A stretch of DNA of 64,000 nt, from assembly GCF_000276665.1 (NCBI RefSeq), contig NW_004955470.1, forward strand, positions 5,039,497 through 5,103,496. Reading direction: 5' to 3'. How positions within the stretch are numbered: position 1 is the stretch's first letter; every line of letters starts with the position of its first letter. The notes beneath the pieces are model-generated. The model saw only the letters and a list, made by a program, of their open reading frames with translations. It ran no database searches and was not told the DNA's origin. Source of the DNA: Chinchilla lanigera (lineage: Eukaryota; Chordata; Mammalia; Rodentia; Chinchillidae). The translations under genes were made by a program, and so were the position numbers. Positions 10,801 through 17,700 of this stretch are shown here, piece after piece.

Positions 10801-11248
10801 GCAGAAACTGCTAGCCCGTACCACGCGCCAGGGCAGGTCTATGGGACTCTAACATAATTGCTTCGGTACATTCTCATCTCTTAACACGCTCCGGAAAACT
10901 CTTATTCTCCAGTACTTAGCAGACTGCCAGCGTTCAATAAATGTTTCTGGAACCCAAATGGCCTAATTAATATTTACAAACACCCGAAGGGGCGGGTATG
11001 GTTATCTCCTATTGAACGCCAGAAAGAACCGAGGCTCCGACAGCCCAGGGATCGGCCAGAGTTGAGTAGCTGGAGCCGTGACCTACAGCCACAGGCGGTC
11101 AGGGAGACCGCTGCCGAGCCCGGCCACCCGGAGTGCCCGGCCGCGCTACCTGCAGCACACAGTCCGACTGCAGCAGACATGCCCCCAGGTCCTCCTTCAA
11201 ACCCGAGCACGCACTGCCCTCTGGCTTGTCCTCGTAATAACGGGGCAT
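4789..11248 (-). CDS. COA5: COA5, cytochrome c oxidase assembly factor 5 (3 exons, complete)
   Basis: Coding exons join as 11248-11150, 6982-6899 and 4830-4789: 33, 28 and 13 codons plus TGA, or 74 residues, the length of human COA5 as I know it. All introns are phase 0 with GT-AG borders. The protein starts MPRYYEDKPEG and ends FRGRKGY. Cysteines C14-X9-C24 and C47-X9-C57 form the twin CX9C motif of small intermembrane-space proteins imported by the MIA40 disulfide relay; C30 and C41 lie between. COA5 (formerly C2orf64) is needed early in assembly of mitochondrial complex IV. The start has G at -3. Transcription is divergent from UNC50 through a shared CpG island. Residue 53 is Ser where human has Ala (human comparison from memory). 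Confidence 0.96.
5330..5845 (+). mobile_element. MaLR-like LTR (ERVL-MaLR group), split by an ID SINE
   Basis: The right end at about 5640-5845 has the typical order of rodent MaLR LTR 3' ends: a T-rich segment, 'caggtattttgtctctgcaac', then 'gagaaaggtacctaagacag'. The left part ('cctcaggaggtgatggg', 'gattaaaggtgtgag') fits an LTR interior. The left boundary is approximate. The young ID element sits inside it. Confidence 0.55.
5456..5590 (+). mobile_element. Young ID SINE with exact target-site duplication
   Basis: The body (from 5466) reads GGATTTAGCTCAGCGGC..GCGCCTGCCTGGCAAGCGC..GTCGTGAGTTCGG and has an AACAAAC-rich tail. The direct repeat GTGAGTGCTG flanks it at 5456-5465 and 5581-5590. 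It belongs to the same young subfamily as the copies at 7884, 27364 and 43272. Confidence 0.93.
6899..6982 (-). CDS. COA5: COA5 coding exon 2 (residues 34-61)
   Basis: Acceptor CAG at 6985-6983 and donor ATG|GTAAGTG. It encodes EGKSPRECLKEGYC.. to ..FFECKRSM, carrying C41, C47 and C57. It is 84 nt, too short to stand out as an open frame. Confidence 0.95.
7873..8006 (-). mobile_element. Young ID SINE, minus strand, exact 11-bp TSD
   Basis: T-rich tail at 7884-7918, then the reverse complement of the ID body ending near 7993. The direct repeat GCCTTCTCTCT flanks it at 7873-7883 and 7996-8006. Confidence 0.92.
8401..8545 (+). mobile_element. B1 SINE
   Basis: 'ccaggtgtggtggcgcatgc', 'ctgtaatcccagcactcgg', then two successive copies of the 'ccagcctg..ta' segment as in the duplicated B1 monomer, ending in 'ccctggctc' and an A-rich tail. 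Confidence 0.88.
9690..10140 (+). mobile_element. L2-like LINE fragment (3' end)
   Basis: Order typical of the L2 3' end: 'ggtcagctcctctgtgagaag' near 9850, then a 'gtatcccccgtgcctggcac' segment near 10041, 'tttactaggaccttgctgaa' and 'caatgaataaagcag'. Strongly diverged, as expected for an ancient mammalian repeat. Confidence 0.6.
10165..10255 (-). mobile_element. MIR-like SINE fragment
   Basis: Carries the MIR core-like 'ggtttcctcatctgtataaa' and 'ggacttgatcatctcattt'. Short and diverged. Confidence 0.5.
10466..10591 (+). mobile_element. ID SINE with imperfect 17-bp TSD
   Basis: The body from 10483 ('ggccggggatgtagctcag') ends in 'ttcccggtacc' and a pure A tail. Flanks 10466-10482 and 10575-10591 match at 15 of 17 positions. 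It has GTCCTGAGTT where the young copies have GTCGTGAGTT, so it belongs to a slightly different ID subfamily. Confidence 0.9.
10975..11090 (+). mobile_element. MIR-like fragment at the edge of the CpG island
   Basis: Resembles a diverged MIR: 'ggttatctcctattgaacgcc', 'aaccgaggctccgacagccc', 'gagttgagtagctggagccg'. It ends about 60 bases from the COA5 exon 1 donor. Low certainty because of divergence. Confidence 0.4.
11150..11248 (-). CDS. COA5: COA5 coding exon 1 (residues 1-33)
   Basis: ATG at 11248-11246. The exon encodes 33 codons through ..QSDCVLQ, with donor CAG|GTAGCG (intron begins at 11149). It contains C14, C24 and C30. The same frame is open further upstream, but nothing there resembles the family, so the conserved Met is chosen. 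Confidence 0.95.
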
Positions 11249-11340
11249 GACGATGCCTCCCGCCCGCCGGCGCTTCGACCCTCTGGGTCTCCAACCGCTG
11301 CTACCTAGCTGGCGGGCGAACGACGCCCACAGCCGAAGAA

Positions 11341-11366
11341 ACCGGAAGAGGTCAGGTAACTTCCGG
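11341..11366. promoter_or_regulatory. Paired inverted ETS (GABP-type) sites
   Basis: ACCGGAAG at 11341-11348 and CTTCCGG at 11360-11366 form two ETS cores facing each other, upstream of COA5 and in the shared promoter. GABPA binds such CCGGAAG cores and drives many mitochondrial-protein genes. Confidence 0.6.
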
Positions 11367-11392
11367 TAGGTCTCCGAATGTGAGGCGGAAGA

Positions 11393-11411
11393 ACTACGAG
11401 TCCCGAGAGGC
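11393..11411 (+). promoter_or_regulatory. ZNF143/THAP11-like site
   Basis: ACTACGAGTCCCGAGAGGC resembles the ACTACAnnTCCCAGnnTGC element common in divergent CpG-island promoters, with differences in the second half. Confidence 0.45.
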
Positions 11412-11426
11412 ATCGAGCTCACGCGA

Positions 11427-11449
11427 CGGAAGTGGACGTAGTGACGTAA
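11427..11449 (+). promoter_or_regulatory. ETS site followed by CRE-like site
   Basis: CGGAAGTG (11427-11434) matches the GABP consensus. TGACGTAA (11442-11449) is a near-perfect CREB/ATF half-palindrome. They sit 8 bases apart, just upstream of the likely UNC50 start region. Confidence 0.55.
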
Positions 11450-11469
11450 TAAGGCGCGCCCTGAGCGCC

Positions 11470-11571
11470 GGCTACGTAGCAGGAAGGGAATTTGGCCCGG
11501 CCACGGCTGGCCTGGGCGTCTGGGCAGTGGTGGCAAAGTAGCGCTGGGTTGAGGCCACACCGGAGCCCCAG
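11470..11571 (+). other. UNC50: UNC50 non-coding exon 1 (start approximate)
   Basis: The right border is set by the strong donor CAG|GTGAGACC (exon ends 11571). The left border is not visible and is placed downstream of the CRE-like site. The exon has no in-frame start feeding the UNC50 frame, so it is 5' UTR. Confidence 0.6.
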
Positions 11572-12616
11572 GTGAGACCTGACGGCTTCTCCGCCCGCGC
11601 GCGACTCGCGTTCGCGCAGCGGTCCTTTCCTCCGGCGGCTCGTGGCCGGGCGTCACGGCGATTAGGCCGTGACCATTCCCTTGGCCGGCCCTGGGGCGCG
11701 GGGCCCACAGTCGAGTTGCTGGATAAAATGAAGGACTCTCCTTTACATTAAGAGTGACAGATAAAGCAGTAATTTTTGATGTAAGCGTGTCCGAAATATT
11801 GCATGGGACTCTTCGCTTGTTCGAAATCCCAGTGTAACTGGGTGGGCTGTGTTTTTACCTGCTAACCCTTGCAGCCGCTCCTGAACCCGGGTCTGAAGGG
11901 GAGGCACCGGGGCGGGGCGGGGCGGGGCGCCGCTGGCGTCCCGGAAGCCTGAGAAGTGGGGCGAGCTGCCGGGCCGTGGGCGTGGGGATCGGGCGGTGAG
12001 CTGCGCTCGCTCGCCTTCGAACCAGCTGCCCTGGGCTCCCAAGCTGTCACTCTTCCAGGTGGACTGTTCTGGGAGTAAAGCGCTGTGGAGTTCTGCTTTG
12101 TTTTTATGTCACATTCTAAACGAGGAGCTTGCTGGTCGTACGCTGATGGACCTGTGTGAATAACGTTGCTTTCTAATCGACTCAGAGGCTTAAAGGGTTG
12201 GTGATATAAAAATCGGAATTTTGGGCCAGAGTTCCAGTCTTGGCGGCGTCGCAGTCGTGCCCATAGGGGGCTCACTTTGTCTTCCAGAGCCTCGTTTCTC
12301 CTCCTCTACTAACGTTAGCTGCCTGGGAGGGCTGAGGATAGAGCGAGGCGGAGTGTGAGAAGCGCATGGATCGTGATTAAATCTTGTTCCACGGTTCTCA
12401 GGGCTTGGCGCTACCCCAGCCGGAGCTGCTGTCTGCAGTCTTCCAGCGCCCAGATGCCTCAGCCCGGACTCAGTTCCCTTGTGACCCCGACCCCTCAGAG
12501 GGTGGAAAAAACCGTAAAGTGACCTTCCCTGCTTAATAACTTGGAAAGAGGGGTTGCTGGTAGCCAACAGGTTCCTTCGGATTGTGTGTAAAAGGGATCT
12601 TTTTTCTTCCATCTAG
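11572..12616 (+). other. UNC50: UNC50 intron 1
   Basis: About 1.05 kb between donor GTGAGA and acceptor TCTAG at 12612-12616. The first half is part of the CpG island with GC-box repeats. I see no transposable element in it. Confidence 0.75.
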
Positions 12617-12620
12617 GAAG

Positions 12621-12900
12621 ATGTTACCAAGTACTTCAGTGAATTCCTCAGTGCATGGGAATGGAGTCTTGAGTTCCAGGGATGCAGCAAGACATACAGC
12701 TGGAGCAAAGCGCTACAAATACCTCAGGAGGCTTTTTCGTTTTCGGCAGATGGATTTTGAGTTTGCTGCCTGGCAGATGCTCTACCTGTTCACTTCCCCA
12801 CAAAGGGTTTATAGAAACTTTCATTACAGGAAGCAGACAAAGGACCAGTGGGCCAGGGATGACCCTGCTTTCTTGGTCCTGTTAAGTATCTGGCTCTGTG
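12621..12900 (+). CDS. UNC50: UNC50 coding exon 2 (residues 1-93, phase 1 end)
   Basis: Acceptor TAG at 12614-12616, then GAAG and ATG at 12621. It runs to ..LLSIWLC plus the first base of V94's neighbour codon, with donor G|GTAAGTC at 12901. Reading on into the intron gives a false longer frame ending at 12989. Confidence 0.96.
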
Positions 12901-14681
12901 GTAAGTCTTACTTTATCTCCCTTAGAGTTGAAGAAAGAATTGACTGTTTCAGAGTAGGCTTGTCATTGGGAGGATCTTTTGATATGTAATGTGTTGTAGG
13001 TCTCAATTTGGGGCTACGTGTAATCGTTTCTTTTTTCTGAACCCTCAAAAATCTCATAAGAAAGAGATGTATTTTTGCACATCCCAAGCAGATACCGGAG
13101 TAAATTAAATTGCTACTTCCGGATTTGAAAAGAGGGAACAAGATTTACTCTGTGTTTTTAGCTACTGCAAGCTGATATACAAATTCTGTCTTGCCATGAA
13201 AAGGAATATCAACATTGGAGATTGCGTTTCACAATTAGGCAAATCCAGAGAATTCTAAAAGTACTGATGTGAACTTGAAAACCCGCTTTTAAGTTCTCCG
13301 GTAGTGTATTGAATGGGTACCAGTCGTATGTTAAACTGTGTAAGGTTTTGAAGTGTGCGGGTGTATTTCACCTTAATTGGAGGTCAAATATGTGAGGTCC
13401 CTGTATGCCAGCACTACTGTGAATGCCATGGCTATCATGGTGAATTACCATGGCAAGAGCCCTGCTCAGTAAGTTTCATAGATCCAAATTCCAAAGTAGT
13501 TTGCACTTGTACATCAGTTACATAAAACACATCTTTGGAGTTTTATTTCATTGTCCATATGGGAATCTGGTGGCTAAGTGTATTAGCTATCCATTGCTGG
13601 GACAAAATATCTGAGATAACCTAAAAGGAGGAAATGAGTTTTTTGACTCATGGTTTAGAGATTTCAGTCCATGGTCACTGGCCTGTTGTAGGCCTGTGGT
13701 GAGGCAAAAGAACATGGTGGGAGTTTGTGATGCAGCAGAGCTGTTCACCTCCTGGTGGTGGCTAGTAGGGGCGGGGGAGGGCCTGGGAGGGCATGGTCCT
13801 GATATCCCTTTCCAGGGTACACCCTCAGGAACCTAACTTCCTTCCACTAGGCCCTACCAACTAAAGGTGCCATCCCCTTCCGGTAGCACCACAGGCTGGC
13901 AGCCAAACCTTTAGGACATAGCCCTTCCAGGGACATTTAAGATTGAAACCTTAACACCAAGGAATGTGTGCTGTAGCCCCAGAATCTAGCACAATGCCTG
14001 AGTGAATCTTGTAAATCTTTCTTTCAGTGTCCACTTTAGGATTTGGTTTTGTGCTGGACATGGGATTTTTTGAGACAATAAAACTTCTCCTGTGGGTAGT
14101 ATTCATAGACTGTGTGGGCGTTGGCCTTCTGATATCAACCTTAATGTGGTGAGTACCACTAACTTTGGTTTTTTAGATACTGTAGAGCTTGTATTTGTTT
14201 CCTTCAGAGGTACAGTAGCTGATGGAAATTGAAACTAAGATAAAGTAACGGAAATGTTTTGCTGCCAAAGGGTTTTAACTTGCCTTCCTGTGTTCCTACC
14301 ACTGTCAGGAAGTTCCCTTAAGGAGTGCTTTATATTATCCATGTGGCCAGTAATAGAAATAATGATTATATCATATTAACAGAATTCCTGGTTTTACAAA
14401 AATGTTATGCATTTATCAATTCTGTGTAGGTGGTGTGATGGCACCATTTTCTGCATTTGTCAGTGTGGACAGCTCCAGGTGTAGGGAAGTGTTCTGTAGT
14501 GCTAAGACCCATTTAGATCAAGAGGCTTACTTTATAGAATCTTACTTTGAATCTTTGATATTAGGTGAAGTACACTGGAAAAAGAATTTTTAAAAATTGT
14601 AGTTCCTTCCTGCTGAAAATCTCTCTCCCTCTCCCTCTCCCCGCCCCCTCTCTCTCATGCGCGCGCGCGCGCACACGCGCG

Positions 14682-14722
<41 letters not shown>

Positions 14723-17700
14723 TAGTAAAAGAGCTCCCAGTCTGACTTTGTCTGGGATTGACTGACCGCCAGAAGTGCCTGGGGTAAGTCTCCTCTTTGG
14801 CCTTTTCTCCCAGGGAGCGTGCTGCTGTGGCCTGGCCTGCAGGCCGAGGGCAATGAGTGTAGCCCGTGCTTGAGCAGGACTGGTGCTCAGTGTATATCCG
14901 GGAAACTCGGAGTGTTTTAGTCCCAGAGTGATCTGTATTCAGTTGCCAGCACAGTCATTTGCATAACTCTAGACTCAGCCTCCTCTTTTGTCAAATGGAG
15001 TGGATGATCATTTTTGTCAGATTTCTGTAGGGCATTGTGGTGTGATAAGTACTGGGCACATGTTAAGGGCTCAATATATGGTAGCTATTACTATTTTAAA
15101 CAAGACTGTAATCTCTGATACCACCCTTTGATTATCCTTTGTAACTTCTGCCTGATAAAGTGCCAGCTCTGTGTGTGCTGGGTAGTTAATAAGTGCTGTG
15201 CACCATTAATCTAAAATTAATACAGCTAACCACTGTGCATCACCTATTCACTATCAAGGTAGCCATGAGGAAGACATGGCACATGAAAAAACCTGAAGAG
15301 GTAAGGCTTTCCGAGGAGTAGTTGAGGTTGTAGCAAGGGTTGTGCTAGGAATGTGGTGACTCGTGGCCAGAGCCTAAGTCACCCTGGAGCTCAGCATCGT
15401 CCGCAGAAGTCTGTCTCGGGGTTTCTGTTAAGTAGACAAGAACTTCACATACTGTTTTTGAACATCCGTGTTGTAATGTGAACCATGTGAGGAACCAGAA
15501 ATAGAAATGATTGCATGTAAATTTGACCATCTCAGAAGCGCCACACAAGCTAACGTCAGGTGGCATTTTAGGGAGACAGCATTTTGGGCACCAGATGACC
15601 AAATGTAGAGGTGTAAAAGTGTGGAGCGGCACACTGGGTCTGGGGGAGAGGGTGACGCTGAGTGGGGAAAGGTGAGAGTGGAGGAGTGGGCTTTAGAGCA
15701 GTCCGTAGAACACGATACTGCAGGCGTGGCCGGAGGAGGGAAGAGCAGCGGAGCGCGGAGGCTGCAGTGAGGAGCGCCTTGTGTCGGGAAGGGGCAAAGC
15801 GGGTAGAACTGCTGGAGCCCGAGGAAGAGCAGGGGACACCAAAAGCGGTGACAGGAACAGAGACGGGGCGAGTCCAGCGAGAGCGCCCGGCACAGCAGGA
15901 CTTGGCGAGGGCTGGGCGGGAGGTGGCAGCGGCGGGGCCTCCTTTGGCGGGGCCTGCAAGCTTGGGGCTTAGTGCTTCGCATTCGGCGTTGGGCATGTAG
16001 AGCCGGGAGCTTGTGGTGTGTTGAGCGCAAACAAAGGTCACGGGACACTGAGGCAGAGGACGCAGCAGTGTGGCTGAGATGGGCTGTGAAGGGCGCCACT
16101 GCCTGGCAGGTGGGTGGGGAAGCCAGCTGGCCTTTGTGCCCACTGAAGGGTGGCCAAGGGGACAGTGGCTGCGGAAGGGGCTCCCGGGAGCCGAGGACAG
16201 GCTGCTGCAGGATTCGAACTGCGTGTATTTATGCTGCAGATGACTCCGTGTGTGCGCAGTGTGCAGGGAGCCAGCCAAGGCTGTTAGCGTTTCTGTCTCC
16301 TTAAACATCCATGGGCTTTGTTTTTGGCAACTTTGGGACTTCTAGTTCTTTATAAAATGTGTAGTAAATTGTAAACTACAGCCAGCCTGCCGTGCCATGG
16401 GAACTAGAACTTAGTCCTCGTGTGTCTGTGCTTTGACACCCTTTATCCACATCCCGCTGTTGTCCCCGCCCTTCTTACCCGCTAGGGACTTTTCCTTCCT
16501 TCGCGAGCTGTCGTTTTGTCCTTAACCTCTGAGAGCACACGGTACTGTCTTTCTGTGGCTGGCTCATCGCCCTCTTTCTGTAGACTTCTAATTTGCATGT
16601 TTTTGGCTGAGACAGAATGTTTAAGTTGTGCCGTCCAGGTGAAGCAGTGCTACTTTAGACATTTTTAGATGACTAAGTGCAGGACTGTTTGTTATACTGT
16701 ACCATGTTGTCTTCTGTTTTTATCTCCATTGTAGGAAGAGCATTTTCTTAATTGTATCCTTGAATTGAAAGACAGTGACACATAACAAGGTACATTGACT
16801 TTCTCCAGATACCATTTTGGCTTTTCTTTGAAGAGCTGCTTTCTGTCCCTGGATTTGGCCTTCACTCACCACTGTACTGCACCAGAAGCCCGCACTGTAG
16901 CGCCGCCGGCCACTCGAGCAACTGTTCTATGGCCAGATGCGCTGCTGGCCCCGTTCTTTGGTTTCAGCCTGCTCTCACCTTTTAGCCGGAGGTTGGCACA
17001 GGTTATAGACCTTGAATGCATCTGCTGTTTATTCTTTCGGTCACATCAGTCTGCGGTCTGGCTTTAAATATCATCTACACAATAGTGAGATTTTTGTTTT
17101 GTTTACAGATGGAACCAGGACATTTGCACTGAGCTACATCCCTGGCCCTTTTTTAAATTTTGAGACAGGGTCTTGCTAAGTCATTGCATTTTCTAGGCAG
17201 GGCTGGAGTTTGCAGTCTTCCCGCCTCAGCCTCCCGGAGTGCTGAGATTATGGCAGCTGAGGCACTGATGAGTTTTTCCTTCACTATGGACCTGGCCTTT
17301 GGACCGTGGGCTTCGTGTGCAGCTCCTTATGGCATACTGATAGGCATCTTCAGCACGACAGGTCCATCCCAAACTCCCACACTCGCCCCACCCTCCAGAC
17401 CGGCTGCTTCTGCTCCTGTGCCTGGTGTCTGCTTCCCGCGCGGCCAGCAGGGACACCAGGTCATTTGCCAGACACTTCTTGCCGCTCCACAGTGGCTTCT
17501 CTTTACCCAGAATAAAAGCAAGATGTCTTTAAATGGCCAGAAGCCCCTTAAGATCTGGCTGTGTTTCCTGCCTGACCACACTGCCCATTCTCCATCGCGC
17601 TTGCTCATCCCGAGGCCAGGACCGCCGCACCCTTGGGTCCTCACCTAGTGTTACTTTATGACCTTCATGTTTAAGACCACATCGCAGGTCCCGCCTGACA

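Larger units (their letters stand above)
6983..11149 (-). other. COA5: COA5 intron 1
   Basis: About 4.17 kb. It contains ID SINEs at 7884-7995 (minus) and 10483-10574 (plus), a B1 at 8401-8545, an L2-like stretch at about 9690-10140 and MIR-like pieces near 10165-10255 and 10975-11090. The last piece runs into the CpG island. 7000-7870 and 8550-9690 hold nothing I recognise. Confidence 0.85.
11000..12050. promoter_or_regulatory. CpG-island bidirectional promoter of COA5 and UNC50
   Basis: G+C and CpG are far higher here than in the surrounding DNA. COA5 starts translation at 11248 leftwards, and UNC50 exon 1 ends at 11571 rightwards, so the two starts are within about 300 bases. Between them are ETS/GABP-type sites (ACCGGAAG 11341-11348, CTTCCGG 11360-11366, CGGAAGTG 11427-11434), a ZNF143-like ACTACGAGTCCC (from 11393) and a CRE-like TGACGTAA (11442-11449). 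There is no obvious TATA box. GC-box repeats (GGGGCGGGGC) at about 11908-11930 lie in UNC50 intron 1. This is the usual design of divergent housekeeping pairs. Confidence 0.88.

Noticed and set aside
11099..11656. Minus-strand open frame of 185 codons containing COA5 exon 1
   Set aside because: Only the last part, from the Met at 11248 to the donor at 11150, matches COA5. The upstream extension is CpG-island sequence with no family match, and the part after the donor is intron.
12582..12989. 135-codon frame beginning before the UNC50 start
   Set aside because: Codons before 12621 lie partly in intron 1, and the part after 12900 reads into intron 2. The true exon is 12617-12900.
15568..16308. 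246-codon minus-strand frame in UNC50 intron 3
   Set aside because: Low-complexity S/P/R-rich translation, with a competing frame on the same patch. No known domain or splice context; it is explained by high G+C.
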